Assembly: GCA_010084195.1 (NCBI GenBank)
Contig: RGPS01000040.1
Coordinates: 1-33,442 of the forward strand
Reading direction: 5' to 3'
DNA from: Terriglobia bacterium
GTDB taxonomy: Bacteria > Acidobacteriota > Terriglobia > Bryobacterales > Bryobacteraceae
Length of the DNA stretch: 33,442 nucleotides
The position numbers and the translations under genes are program-made. Positions 7,193-17,700 of the stretch are shown here, one piece after another. Under the pieces are notes generated by a model. The model had not been told where the DNA came from, ran no database searches, and saw only the letters and a list, made by a program, of their open reading frames with translations. Each line of letters starts with the position of its first letter. Position 1 is the stretch's first letter.

Positions 7193-9730
7193 CTATCTGT
7201 CGTCGTCGTCAATATCGAGCGACAACGGCGCGAACATTGAGCTCCTGACGCCGGGAAACGGTGTTTTCCATCCCCGCGTAGCGTGCCACAGGATGCGGTT
7301 GAGCTTGTCCGACGGCGCGGCGTCGGGCACGTCCCACCGCATCTTCGCCGAGGCCACAGCCGCGCTGCGGGCCGGGCCGCGCAAGGCGGCAAGGGGCGGA
7401 TTCAGTTCGAACAGATCCTGACCGGGCACAACATGCTCGTACGGCTTCAGGTCGGCGGTGGAGCCAAAGCCCGCCCGCATGTCGTTGGCAATCAGATCGA
7501 AAATGGAGAGCGTCGGCAAACCCAGCATCAGCTCAATTGTCTTGAGCATGCTCTGGTGCGAGTAAAACGTGGAATCCACATGCCCTCGCTTGGTGTAGGG
7601 ACTCACGGCCAGAGCTACGGTTCGGTGCCCGTCTACATGATCCACGCCGTTCTGCGCATCGTCTTCGACAACGAAAATCGCCATCTTCGGCCAGAACTTC
7701 GACTTCGTCAAAGCCTCCACAATCTGGCCCAGAGCCAGGTCGTTGTCGGCCACCATGGCCTTTGGCGTGGAGCCGCCAGGCGTGGTGCCCGACGTGTGAT
7801 CGCAGTTGATCTCCATTACGGTCAGATTGGGCATCTTGCCGTCCTGTTCCCACTGCCGCAGATCCTTCAGGAAAATCCCCGCCCGAACCACATCCGGTAT
7901 GGCATTTGAATAGGGCGGATAGTTATGCGCCAGAAACTGGTTCATATGCGCGATGGGGGCAGTAACGTTCCACGTGGAGCTGAAATCGTCGCCCGCCTTC
8001 CAGCGTTTCAGGTAGTCCATTCGTCCCACCCCGGTGCCGGTCGCCGACCCCGCGTATTCCCCATAAACCCGCACAGTTTTGCCCAGCTTGCGCGCCGCGT
8101 CCCAGATGGTGCCTCCGCGCGAAATGGCAATCGGGTCGGTGCCGTCGAACGGATAGCTGCGCCCCTGGTAACCCGGCCACAGGGCATACGACACTTCGTT
8201 GGCCTGAGTCAGCCACTGGTGGCCGTCGGCGCTGTTACCTCCCGAGGCGTAAAAGTTGTCGAGCAGGACAAACTGATCCGCCAGCCGGTGGGCGTTCGGC
8301 GTCACCGCCGGACCGAACATCACCAGGTTCGGATCTCCATTGCCTTTTGCGACATCTCCCAGGACCTGATCGTAAGTCCGGTTTTCGCGGACTATGTAGA
8401 CCACATGTTCAATCAGCGAGGCGTCACCGGCGCGAACCGGAACGGCTCGGGGCGTGCGATCCGGAGCGGCCACCGGACCCGCCGCCGTGCCCGCCAGCGT
8501 GAGATGCGTATTCTCTGCCACCGCCGTCGTGAAGCTGGCCAGTTGCGCCGTGTCGGGTATCTCAACAACATGAACCGAACCGCGATAACTATGCACGAAA
8601 CGGCTGCTCGGCTTGTCGCGCCACGCCGACCCGGCACCGAGCATCGACGAAATCGCCAGGTGCCGCCCGTCCGGACTCACCGCCACCGCGCCCGGGTACC
8701 AGCCGGTGGGTATCATGCCTTCCACCTTCGATGACGCGGTATCGATCACCACCACGGCGTTGATACCGCCGCACGCAACAAACAACCGTCGTCCATCCGG
8801 GGTCAGCGCCACCGCGGTCGGCGCGATCCCTGGCGTATTGGCCGCGAAGGGCTTCAGCGCGATCTGCCGGAGCACCGTATTCGACTTTGTATCGACGACC
8901 GAAACACTGTCGCTGTTGTTGTTGGCGACATAGAGCCTGCCCGCGTTTTCATCCCACACCATTCCGTTTGGATGAAGACCAACGCTGATCGTATGGGTGG
9001 CCTTCATGGCGGTCAGGTCGAACCGCGTCACGGTTCCGGAGGAGGTGACACCGATCTCGTCCACCAGCACGGCATCGGCGTCTTTCGCGCTGCCTGTCTG
9101 CGCGGTCCGTTCGCCCTTCACCGGGGTGCGGCCTCCCCAGTTCGTGACATAGGCGACGGTGCCGTCGCGGCTCACAGCAGCACCGAACGGAGCGATGCCG
9201 GTCTGCAGCATCCCCCGCACTTTGCCGGAAGCCATTTCCACCACAGCCGCCCGGTTATTGGCCGTGACCGGCATCACCGCGACGCCGCCACCGGCCCCCG
9301 GGGCACCCGCGTTAAAGGTCCCCAGGTCGCCCGCGACCGGCCGCAACTGCCCGCCCGACACCGTGAATAGCGAAGACTTGCCGCGACGTGGAAACGCCGC
9401 CGCATAAGGTGTTCCGTTCACAGTGAGCATCCCCTGCGGAGCGGGTTGCCAGTCGTGCGCGATGCGCTCCAGCACGTTCCCGCTGCGCCAGTCGACACGA
9501 TAAACCTGCGTCGCGTTCAGCACCCAAAGGTCACCGCCGCTTCCGAAGGCCGCGCCATACACGCGGCCTGTGAAGATCATCGGAACGCCGGCGGGCGTTA
9601 TGTTCTGGCGGGTGGTTACGACACCGGGATCGGTGACACTACGAACCGGCTTGTCAGTGGTTTGAGCCGAAGCCGGCTGAAGCGACGCCAGCGCGGCGAA
9701 ACTGAAATAAATTGACAGACGAAAGTTCAT
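7193..9730 (-). CDS. Secreted YVTN beta-propeller / phosphoesterase fusion protein
   Basis: This 845-residue protein has a signal peptide cleaved near PASAQ (residues 19-23). Residues 55-400 form a YVTN/YncE-type propeller with repeated motifs such as GTVAYVTNWGG, GRLYVANNNSDSVSVVD and DGRRLFVACGGINAVVVID. Residues 440-760 match the phosphoesterase family of the alkaline-phosphatase superfamily: VVYIVRENRTYDQVLGD (445-461), NSADGHQW, and DDAQNGVDHVDGHR (690-703) with probable metal-binding Asp and His. It is expected to act outside the cytoplasm on a phosphate or phospholipid ester; the substrate is unknown. It starts 35 bases after the second Oar-like gene with an excellent ribosome site (AGGAG, six bases from the ATG), so the two are probably co-transcribed. 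The tail is acidic (LDIDDDDR). Confidence 0.87.
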   Translation of the reverse strand: MNFRLSIYFSFAALASLQPASAQTTDKPVRSVTDPGVVTTRQNITPAGVPMIFTGRVYGAAFGSGGDLWVLNATQVYRVDWRSGNVLERIAHDWQPAPQGMLTVNGTPYAAAFPRRGKSSLFTVSGGQLRPVAGDLGTFNAGAPGAGGGVAVMPVTANNRAAVVEMASGKVRGMLQTGIAPFGAAVSRDGTVAYVTNWGGRTPVKGERTAQTGSAKDADAVLVDEIGVTSSGTVTRFDLTAMKATHTISVGLHPNGMVWDENAGRLYVANNNSDSVSVVDTKSNTVLRQIALKPFAANTPGIAPTAVALTPDGRRLFVACGGINAVVVIDTASSKVEGMIPTGWYPGAVAVSPDGRHLAISSMLGAGSAWRDKPSSRFVHSYRGSVHVVEIPDTAQLASFTTAVAENTHLTLAGTAAGPVAAPDRTPRAVPVRAGDASLIEHVVYIVRENRTYDQVLGDVAKGNGDPNLVMFGPAVTPNAHRLADQFVLLDNFYASGGNSADGHQWLTQANEVSYALWPGYQGRSYPFDGTDPIAISRGGTIWDAARKLGKTVRVYGEYAGSATGTGVGRMDYLKRWKAGDDFSSTWNVTAPIAHMNQFLAHNYPPYSNAIPDVVRAGIFLKDLRQWEQDGKMPNLTVMEINCDHTSGTTPGGSTPKAMVADNDLALGQIVEALTKSKFWPKMAIFVVEDDAQNGVDHVDGHRTVALAVSPYTKRGHVDSTFYSHQSMLKTIELMLGLPTLSIFDLIANDMRAGFGSTADLKPYEHVVPGQDLFELNPPLAALRGPARSAAVASAKMRWDVPDAAPSDKLNRILWHATRGWKTPFPGVRSSMFAPLSLDIDDDDR

Positions 9731-9765
9731 AATGTCTCCTGATTTTTACCCGGGCAAACCACACG

Positions 9766-12700
9766 CTAGAATCTTACCCGAATGTTGGCCTGCATGGTCC
9801 GGGGCCCACCTATAGTGGTGGTGATCTGACCGAGCGTGCCCAACCCCGCTGCCGGCACTGTGGTGGAGGAAGGGTTGCCGAAGGTGGCCTGGTTGAAGAC
9901 ATTGAACGCTTCCCAGCGAAACTCTGCAGTCATGCGTTCGGCGAACTTCATTTCTTTACCCAGGCTGAGATCCAACTGTCGTTGCGAAGGCCCGCGCAAC
10001 GTATTGCGGCCCTCGTTGCCCCATGAGTTCGGGGAGTTGACGAACGCGGTCGGGTTGAAGTACGTGGCGAGACGGTCCTGCACGCGGCCCTGCGGATAGA
10101 CGTTGTCTAACGAAAAGCCGGGAGCCCAACTGGCCCTGACGCGCCCCGGTTGTGCCCACAGAACATTCGATGCTGCAGTACCGATAACCGTGAAAGGTGC
10201 ACCCGACTGCAACGTCAGGAAGCCCCCGAGTTGCCAGCCACTGAACAGTGCGCGGGAGGCTTTGACGTTGCGGAAAGGAGTCGGCAGCGAGGCGAACCAT
10301 GTGGCAGTCAGGCGGTGTGGCCGGTCGAAGTTCGCAAGGCCCCGATTCCCCGCCAGATTGTACGAATCCTGCTCGGCAACATCGCGGTCACTGGACACGT
10401 TGTCAATCGCCTTTGACCACGTATAACCGACGTTGGCGGTGATGTACTGCCCGATTCTTCCGCGCAAATTCGTTTGCAGACCGTGATAGGTGGATTGCCC
10501 CCAGTTGGAGAGCTGTCTGAAACCGCCCTGGTGGTTCAGGCCAAGAAACTCGGGCTTCACGAAGAAGCTCGGGTTGATCAGGGCACCGGCCCTGTCGCGA
10601 ATGTCGGAGAATCCATTTACCGGCGTGATTCGCGGATCGAGCGGCTGCGTCAGATTCACACGCGCCAGCAGCCCGATGCCGCGGGTTCCCACGTAACGGA
10701 TATCGACCAGCGTGGATTTCGTCAGCTTGTACTGCGCGTTCAGGGTCCACTGCTGCGTGTACGGCGTCTTGATCAGCGGGTCGATAAACGTCTGGTTCTT
10801 CGGGGCAAACTGCTCCGTCGTGGGAAACGCGGTGCCATCCGGCTTTCGCCATGACGGCGCGCCATTGGCATTCCGGACAATCGACACGGCGAAGGGAATC
10901 TGGAACGGGTTCATGTTCAGGTTGGAGTAGGGACGAGCCATGTCCTCGGGACCGTACATGTTGGAGTAGAAGAAGAACGGTGCAGACAATTGCAGGTCCG
11001 CCTTCATCGCGCCGCCGATCCGTTCGTAGAACATACCATAACCGCCCCGGACCACAGTCTTCGAAGACGGCTGCCAGGCAAACCCGATGCGCGGCGCAAA
11101 GTTGTTGTAATCTTCCCGCAGCGTGGAGCTGGTGACGGCCTTGTTGACCTGATTCAGGTTCCAGGGGGTGCCCGGGGTCAAGACGAACCCAAGTTTGATC
11201 GGGTCGAAGTTGGGTTTGAAGAATTCGCTGTTGGCGGGGACCTGGAAGCCGGGTTTGGCGCCCATGGCCGCAGCTGCGGCGGGGGTGTAGTAGTTGCCGA
11301 TGCGCCCTTCACTGTCCTTGGGGGTTCCGTACCAATCCCAACGTACGCCGACGTTCACGGTGAGGCCGGGGCGCACTTTCCAGTCATCCTGGGCGAACCA
11401 CGATACGTCGCGAAACACAAACATTCTGCGCGTATTTCCCTGGTCCAGATCGGAACCGCCACCAGGCGCGCCATGTCCGGTCAGAAAAAGCAGCCAGTTG
11501 CTGTAGTCGAGATCGCCGTTGGTGCGCGCCATGTACTCGCCGCCGATGGTCGGGCGCCGGAATTCGCCGCCAAAACTGAGCGTGTGGCGAGACGTGGCCC
11601 AGGTCACAGTGTCCGAGACCGAAGCCTGCCGCTGCCAGTCGAAAAAGTCCCAGGCGTTGCCGATACCGGAGGTGGATCGCTGCGTATCGATGTCGATGGT
11701 GGGCATGAGCGAGGCCAGGCCGCCCAGGCTTGCTTCCAGCGGGTTGTAGATGCCCAGGCTGGAGTTGGTGATGTCCCGGTATTTCGAGATTCGCGTGTTC
11801 TGGAGGTCGAAGAAACCGCCCCTCAACTCGTTCACCCAGTTCGGGGAAAAGACGTGCGTATCGGAGAGTGAGGCCACATATCCGGGAGTCAGGCCGCGGG
11901 TGGGCGATGCGGATGAATTGGCCCACGGGAAAGCCTCTTCCACGAACTGTTTGCTTTTCACGTAGCTCAGGCGCAGCCGGTTCTTGTCAGACAGATTGTG
12001 CTCGATGGCGGCAACGCCCGACCAGGATTCAAAGAAGGTTGGGAAAGAATTCACCAGCTGGAGTTCGCGCCCGAACAGGCCCTTGCCGGGAAGGACCGTC
12101 ATACCCGGCTGAACACTCGGCAGCAGCAGCTTGCCGTCTCTTTTTGTGTTCAGGACGTTAATCGCCACCTGATGAATATCGGAGGGCGTCAAAGTGCGGA
12201 AAGCGAGGGCTCCCGGGGTGGTACTGGTGTAGAACTTCTTCTCCAGAAACGAGATCTGCTCGGCGGGAAAAGTTCGCAGGTGCGTCAGCAGGTTTTGCGC
12301 AAAGGTCGGGTCATCCTGCTGTCCCTCGCGCATGTAGCGATTGGCGACATCCGCTATGGTCTCCTTCGTGCGAACGTCTCCCAGCCCGGTGGGAATACCC
12401 GTGTACACCGTGGCGCGCTGTGCGTATCCGGAAAGGAAATTCGTGTAGGACAGCGTGGTGTGGAAGAACGTCTTGTTCTTGCCGTTGTAGATGTGGGGGA
12501 TAGTGATGGGACCGCCAACCGAAAAACTGGTTTCGTTCCGCCGGAATTTCGGCCTCACCGCGCCTGACCGGTTCAGGAAAAACTCGTTGCCGTTGAATTT
12601 CTCGTTCTGCAGAAAGTGCGAAATGCTGCCGTGAAAACTATTGTTGCCCATCCTGGTACCGATCTGCAGGTTGGCACCGCCGTTGCGTCCGGACCTGGCC

Positions 12701-13416
12701 GAATACAGTGCGGTCTGCACGTCCACCACCTCAATCGCATCCAGCGGCACATTGATGTTATTGCCCAGGCTGCCGCTGCCGTTCATCATGTTCGTGGTAT
12801 CCACGCCATTGATCATCAGCGAATTATTGGTTGGGCGCGCCCCGTTGACCGACGGGTTCAGCGATTGCGAGCCGTCGTCCCCCTGGCCGCCGGGCGAGGT
12901 CGCCAGATTCATACCTTTGCCGGTGCGATCGGGCAGCGGAGCCGAAACGCCCGGTTCGGCAACGATCAGGTGGGTGAAGTTGCGTGACGATGTGGGGATC
13001 GACGTCAGTTCCTTCGTCGTCAGGCGGGCCCCCACAGTCTGTTGAGAAATCTGAAGCTCTGTGGACGATTCCACTACCTGAACGGACGTTGCCGATTTGC
13101 CCGTCAGCAGCTTTTCCGTGATTCGCGTCTGGGTTCCGGCGGCGACTTCCACGCTTTCGGCTCCGGGTTCAAAACCCGCGAATGAGACATTGAGTTTGTA
13201 GCGACCAGCCTGCAGTTCGGTCGCCACGAAGATTCCGTCCTGTGTCGTGGAGCCCTTTCTGGTGAGACCATTGTCCACACTGGAAAGCGAGACTGCCGCG
13301 CCAGGGATCAAAGCACCAGACTGGTCGATTACGGTCACTTCCACACTACCCGCCCCCTGGGCGAATAATTGCAAAGCCGTGAATATAAGAAAAGCAAGGC
13401 GAAGAGTAAAAGGCAT
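9766..13416 (-). CDS. Oar-like TonB-dependent outer-membrane protein (second)
   Basis: This 1216-residue protein has a signal peptide (FTALQLFAQ), then a carboxypeptidase-regulatory-like domain at about 22-105 (VEVTVIDQSGALIPGAAVSL, ELQAGRYKLNVSFAGF). A plug region (PSVNGARPTNNSLMINGVD, NGGANLQIGTRMGNNSFHGS) and an extended beta-barrel follow, ending in Phe (NIRVRF). It lies just downstream of the AraC-type regulator gene (48-base gap) and just upstream of the phosphoesterase. This suggests a small operon in which the receptor captures a substrate and the phosphoesterase processes it. GGAG sits very close to the ATG, a weak spacing. The ligand is unknown. Confidence 0.9.
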   Translation of the reverse strand: MPFTLRLAFLIFTALQLFAQGAGSVEVTVIDQSGALIPGAAVSLSSVDNGLTRKGSTTQDGIFVATELQAGRYKLNVSFAGFEPGAESVEVAAGTQTRITEKLLTGKSATSVQVVESSTELQISQQTVGARLTTKELTSIPTSSRNFTHLIVAEPGVSAPLPDRTGKGMNLATSPGGQGDDGSQSLNPSVNGARPTNNSLMINGVDTTNMMNGSGSLGNNINVPLDAIEVVDVQTALYSARSGRNGGANLQIGTRMGNNSFHGSISHFLQNEKFNGNEFFLNRSGAVRPKFRRNETSFSVGGPITIPHIYNGKNKTFFHTTLSYTNFLSGYAQRATVYTGIPTGLGDVRTKETIADVANRYMREGQQDDPTFAQNLLTHLRTFPAEQISFLEKKFYTSTTPGALAFRTLTPSDIHQVAINVLNTKRDGKLLLPSVQPGMTVLPGKGLFGRELQLVNSFPTFFESWSGVAAIEHNLSDKNRLRLSYVKSKQFVEEAFPWANSSASPTRGLTPGYVASLSDTHVFSPNWVNELRGGFFDLQNTRISKYRDITNSSLGIYNPLEASLGGLASLMPTIDIDTQRSTSGIGNAWDFFDWQRQASVSDTVTWATSRHTLSFGGEFRRPTIGGEYMARTNGDLDYSNWLLFLTGHGAPGGGSDLDQGNTRRMFVFRDVSWFAQDDWKVRPGLTVNVGVRWDWYGTPKDSEGRIGNYYTPAAAAAMGAKPGFQVPANSEFFKPNFDPIKLGFVLTPGTPWNLNQVNKAVTSSTLREDYNNFAPRIGFAWQPSSKTVVRGGYGMFYERIGGAMKADLQLSAPFFFYSNMYGPEDMARPYSNLNMNPFQIPFAVSIVRNANGAPSWRKPDGTAFPTTEQFAPKNQTFIDPLIKTPYTQQWTLNAQYKLTKSTLVDIRYVGTRGIGLLARVNLTQPLDPRITPVNGFSDIRDRAGALINPSFFVKPEFLGLNHQGGFRQLSNWGQSTYHGLQTNLRGRIGQYITANVGYTWSKAIDNVSSDRDVAEQDSYNLAGNRGLANFDRPHRLTATWFASLPTPFRNVKASRALFSGWQLGGFLTLQSGAPFTVIGTAASNVLWAQPGRVRASWAPGFSLDNVYPQGRVQDRLATYFNPTAFVNSPNSWGNEGRNTLRGPSQRQLDLSLGKEMKFAERMTAEFRWEAFNVFNQATFGNPSSTTVPAAGLGTLGQITTTIGGPRTMQANIRVRF

Positions 13417-13464
13417 ACTCCAAGGTTAACGAGATAACATGCGATTCTCTAGTGCAATTGCTGT

Positions 13465-14376
13465 TCAAAAACACGCGAATTCGCGTCGTTCTGCACTGGA
13501 ATTGTCGAGATTGTATCGAACCTGTGACGGCGAGGCTCCGGTTATCTTCCGGAACAGCGCGGTGAACTGACTGGCGGAATCGAAACCCAGGCTGTGCGCC
13601 ACTTCTTTGACCGAAGCCGCTCCCTTTTCGAGCATCGCCTGGGCGCGATCAATCAGCAGTGAGTTGTAGGTCGCGAAGGGAGTGCTCAAAGTGCTCCTGG
13701 CAAAAAGCCGGGTGAACTCGGCCGCGCTCAACCCCACCTGTGCGCACATATCCGGAATGGAAAACTCGTTCTTGCCGCGGCTCTGCATGTAGTCGAGCGC
13801 CTTGACGAAGTGGCGGCGCGTGAGCAGGCGACCGGAGACTTCCGACTGGTAGGCGTCCATGCCGGGCCAGCCGCGCAGGCTGCGCACCAACATCTCGCGG
13901 CCGAGCGCCTCCAGCATCTGAGACCGGCCGGTCTCGTTGCCCGCCAGATCCGCCAGCACGTCTTCCGCCACCCGCATCAAGCCGGCACAGCTGCGTTTGC
14001 CCGGAAACAGCGGGACGACGCCGTCTCTGAACCGGTCGTCGCCAAGTTCCGCCAGCAGACCCTGCACGGAACGGCGGCTCGCCACCAGGGTCAAGCCCTC
14101 GCAATGCGTTGATTTGCCGTATAGGCTTTTCCGCCATAGACGCGAATTCCCCACCAGAACTTCGCCCGGCAGCAGGCGTTGGAACCCGTTCCCCTCGGAA
14201 ACCGTAATCTCACCCGCAAGACAGAGGACAATCGCATACTCATCCTGAACTCTCGAGGGATACACGAACGGACGGTCATAACGGAAGTGCTGGAAGCCAA
14301 GGTGTTGGTCCGGGGTGAACCAGAACCGATTGGGACCGAGATTAGGCATGTTCTGAAAGTAGCAGCGGGGCGTCAC
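13465..14376 (-). CDS. AraC-family transcriptional regulator
   Basis: This 303-residue protein has an N-terminal sensing region (about 10-170, with a cupin-like stretch YAIVLCLAGEITVSEGNGFQ and LLPGEVLVGNSR) and a C-terminal AraC DNA-binding domain (about 185-285). The last helix-turn-helix is canonical: ASVKEVAHSLGFDSASQFTA followed by LFRKITGASPSQVRYNL. It sits between two Oar-like genes, all leftward, and ends 48 bases before the second receptor gene, so it is a good candidate to control that receptor, the phosphoesterase and perhaps the third receptor in response to a ligand. The longest frame starts at GTG 14376; an ATG at 14349 is an alternative. Neither has a clear Shine-Dalgarno sequence. 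Confidence 0.9.
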   Translation of the reverse strand: MTPRCYFQNMPNLGPNRFWFTPDQHLGFQHFRYDRPFVYPSRVQDEYAIVLCLAGEITVSEGNGFQRLLPGEVLVGNSRLWRKSLYGKSTHCEGLTLVASRRSVQGLLAELGDDRFRDGVVPLFPGKRSCAGLMRVAEDVLADLAGNETGRSQMLEALGREMLVRSLRGWPGMDAYQSEVSGRLLTRRHFVKALDYMQSRGKNEFSIPDMCAQVGLSAAEFTRLFARSTLSTPFATYNSLLIDRAQAMLEKGAASVKEVAHSLGFDSASQFTALFRKITGASPSQVRYNLDNSSAERREFACF

Positions 14377-14470
14377 AACCGCGTTTCAATTCGGTTCAAA
14401 TAGGTCGGCATTTGTAACCTTACGCGCCGAAGGGAATTTGAAAGCCAACAGTAATCGCGCTGTAACCCGC

Positions 14471-14492
14471 AGCCGACGAGAGCGGGTCGGCT
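14471..14492. repeat. Inverted repeat upstream of the AraC-type gene
   Basis: AGCCGAC (14471-14477) and GTCGGCT (14486-14492) form a perfect 7-bp inverted repeat with an 8-base loop, about 95 bases upstream of the regulator's start. It could be an operator for the regulator or a leader hairpin; nothing in the sequence decides between them. Confidence 0.35.
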
Positions 14493-14663
14493 TTAGCAAC
14501 CGCCCGGGTCGGCGCCGGCGTAACTTCTGGTAATCGGGGACGGGTAATAGGGACGCAGGCGACTGTACGGTTAAGACGCCGGGCAAACCGTTGAGGCTCC
14601 CGCGTGTCGCAAACCCGATCCGGTAAAGCGACCTTGGTGGGTCGTTTGCTTCAAACAAACAAA

Positions 14664-14703
14664 AAGGCCGGCTTTCCTCCCTTGCGGTCAGAAAGCCGGC
14701 CTT
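14664..14703 (-). terminator. Intrinsic terminator of the third Oar-like gene
   Basis: AAGGCCGGCTTTC and GAAAGCCGGCCTT are perfect 13-base arms around a 14-base loop. Read leftward, the stem is followed by TTTTTGTTTGTTTG, a good U-tract. It lies about 60 bases after the stop codon of the leftward third Oar-like gene, so it separates that gene from the AraC-type gene. Confidence 0.85.
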
Positions 14704-14761
14704 CTTCAAAACACCGAACCCGAAGGCCCGGCAGAATTACTCCGCCTTAGATCAATCCACC

Positions 14762-17700
14762 TTAGAAACGGAGGCGGAGTTGCAGTTGGATGGAGCGCAT
14801 TGCCTGGGCGCTGGTGGCAGCGCCGAAGCCGGCATTCCGGGGTTGCAGCCGAGCTGCATTCACGGTACCGTCCGCATTGTACTGGTTGTTGATCAGCGTG
14901 GTGGCGCTGGTCGGGCTGGCGAACTGTGCCGAATTGTTCCGGCCATTGATCACCGTCCAGTTACCGGCATTGAAGACGTCAGCGCGAAGTTCCACGTTGT
15001 ACTTCTCACCGCCGGGAACCCGAATCCTGCGCACGAGCGACAGGTCGACGTTCCGGTTCATGCAACCACGCAGGTAGTTACGGCCAGACTCCAAACCGAG
15101 GCTGTTATAACCGGGACCCTGCACCTTGGTGGCATCGAACTGACCATACGGGTTGTCCGAGCACCCGCTGCCGAGCGCGCCGAGTAAATTCACTGTGCCG
15201 CCGTAGTCCGGCGACCCCGTGATATTCACGTTCGAGCCATTGTTCTGGTAGCTATAACCGAGGTTATAAGCTGCGCCGGAACCAAACGTCATGACCGTGG
15301 AAACCTGCCAGTCCTTCACCAGAATGCGAAGCGCAGCGGGCTTGCCCGCCATGCCGGGGCTGTTCCAGATGCCGTTCGCCTTAAACAGGTGCGGACGGAC
15401 GTCCAGCGTTTCATTCAGCTTCTCGTATGCAGCCTGATCGCTGCGCAGCGAGATTTTGCCGTCAGCCGCATGCTGCAGGCGCTGAATCAGACCGGTGTTG
15501 CCCTTGAGCGAGATCCCATAGGTGTAGTTGGCACCCCACGAGAAGCCACCCTTGAAGCGGCGGTTCAGGTTCATCTGGATCGAGTGATACTCATCCCAGA
15601 AGTTCGTTTGATTTTCTTCCACGCCGGCTAAGCCGCGGAACGGACGGAGCAGGTTGGCCGTGTAGGCCGTCTGTCCGGGAACCGCATTCGTCCCCAGCGT
15701 CGGGTCCTGGCTCGAAGGCAGATACGCGGTTCCGAAATCGACCGCGTTCAGGTTGGTGCGCTGGCCGCCCTGGAAGGCACCCATCCGGTTGACGCCGCGG
15801 TTGCCGACATACGTGATGTCTCCAACCATGGCCCACGGCAGAGACTTCTGCACGCCGATCTGCCACTGCCACGAAGCCGGAATCTTGGCCTTGTACTGGA
15901 AGGTGATCAGCGTCGGGATCGGTTGCGGACTCAGACCCTGGCCGAGCGTTGACAACTGCCCGTTCCGAAGATCCTGCGCCGTCGCAGCCGGAGGATTGCC
16001 CGGGGTGGAGAACGTGGTGTTTCCGTCCGGACGATCGTAGAACATACCCACGCCGCCGCGGATAACCCAGTCCGACTTGCCCGAAGCATCGTAGGCAAAC
16101 CCGAACCGTGGTCCGAGGACCAAAGTCGGCCACGTGTAGTTCGTCTTCGCAATACCATCACCGGCCTTGATGATGCCGTTGAGAGCAACGCCCGTGCCGG
16201 GAACCGGTGTTCCGATTGCCGCCTGCGTATTGGCCGCGCCTGCAGCGGACAGAATCTGCCGTGTGCGCGGATCCATCGCGTTGCGATCATTACCGGAGCA
16301 AACCGCCGCTCCACTGCGGCAACCGGCGATGTACAGCACCGGGGCGCCACTGGCCGAGAACTTCTCCGGGAAGAAGTTCGACATCTGCAGGAATTTGTCG
16401 TACTGCGGTTGCTGATTCACAAAACGCATGCCGTAATCCAGCGTCAACCGATTCGTGACCTTCCAGTTATCCTGGACGTAAGCTTCACGCTGGTTGTAGA
16501 TCAGGTTGCCTTCAATGAACTTCGAAGCCTGCAGGTACTGCGTGAAGATACCCAGCCCGGCGTTCGAGAAACCGAACCCGGTGTCAAGGGCATTGTTGGT
16601 GTCGTTGCCAAAGTTGACGTAGCCCTGGAAGCTTAGGTTTGCAATGCCGCCCGCTCCCACGTTCTGCGCTTTGAAGCTGTAGTTGTGGTAGTAGCCAGCC
16701 TTGATGGTATGGCGTCCCGTTACATGGACCACGCTGACTGCCAGATCCTGCGTCTTGTTGATGTTCAACCAACCCGGGTACCGCTGCTGCGGCGGTGCTG
16801 CGCCAATTCGGTTGCCCCAGCCCCAGATGGGCGGCAGGTTCAGTTGCTTGCCGTCAAAGAAGGGTGCCTTCTCCGCTGTCAGCACTTTGTAACCGTAGTA
16901 CCGTTCGTCCATCACGCCCGCATTCGGATACAGGATGGGGAAGTCCTTCAGACTCTTCAGACGATTCGATTCCGGGTTCGTCAGAATGCCGCCTTCATTA
17001 CCGTCTGCCAGTTCGTTCTTGATGCTGCCATAGGTGACTTCGAGGAACGTTTTGGGGCTGAACACGTAGTTCGCCGTGAATGCCCAGTTGGTGATGAAGG
17101 GATACGGTGTGTACACATCCGAAAATCCGGGGATCAGGCCTTGCCGCGCCACAGGGCGTTGAATTTGTCCGGAGTACTTGCCGCTCACACGCAGTTTGTC
17201 CGTGATGTTGTAGTCGATCTTCACGGCGGGCTGCTGCGTCAACTGGTTGTAGTAAACCGGGTTCGCCTGGTAGTTAAAGTTGGTGCCCACTGCCTGATCC
17301 AGGGTGGGGAGCGGGTAGCGATTCAGCACCGCCACGCCAGGAGCATACAGCCGACTGGCCGGAATGATCTGGCTGGGGAAGGGGGCTGCCGTTGTCGGAT
17401 CGATCAATGCCGGCAACAGCGCGCCGTTGTTGTCGCGGCTCGCCGAGAAGTTGCCGGCGCGCTCCTGGGCTGTCGGGACGCGAAGCCGGATCACGTTGCC
17501 GCCGTTTGTGGCAATCGACTGCGGACGGTATTCGTGCGCGTAGAAGAAGAACAGCTTGTTGCGGCCATTCATCACTTTCGGAATGATCGCCGGGCCACCA
17601 ATCGTGTAGCCATAGATCTGCTGGGCCTGCTTCGGCTTAATGTCGCCGTTCTTCCACTGCACCCAGGTTGGCTTGTTCCAGTCGGAGTCGGTGAAGACGC

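Larger units (their letters stand above)
14377..14761. other. Gene-free stretch between the third Oar-like gene and the AraC-type gene
   Basis: These 385 bases hold no convincing coding frame. They contain the intrinsic terminator of the third Oar-like gene (14664-14703) and, nearer the AraC-type gene, a perfect 7-bp inverted repeat (14471-14492). The remainder probably holds the promoter and leader of the AraC-type gene, but no clear -35/-10 pair was found. Confidence 0.6.

Noticed and set aside
14570..14650. GGGCAAACC followed by TCGCAAACCC, reminiscent of the c-di-GMP-I (GEMM) riboswitch core
   Set aside because: The GNRA-capped stem and the GGGACGCAAAGCC strand are not recognisable, and no rightward gene follows. 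A covariance-model search would be decisive.
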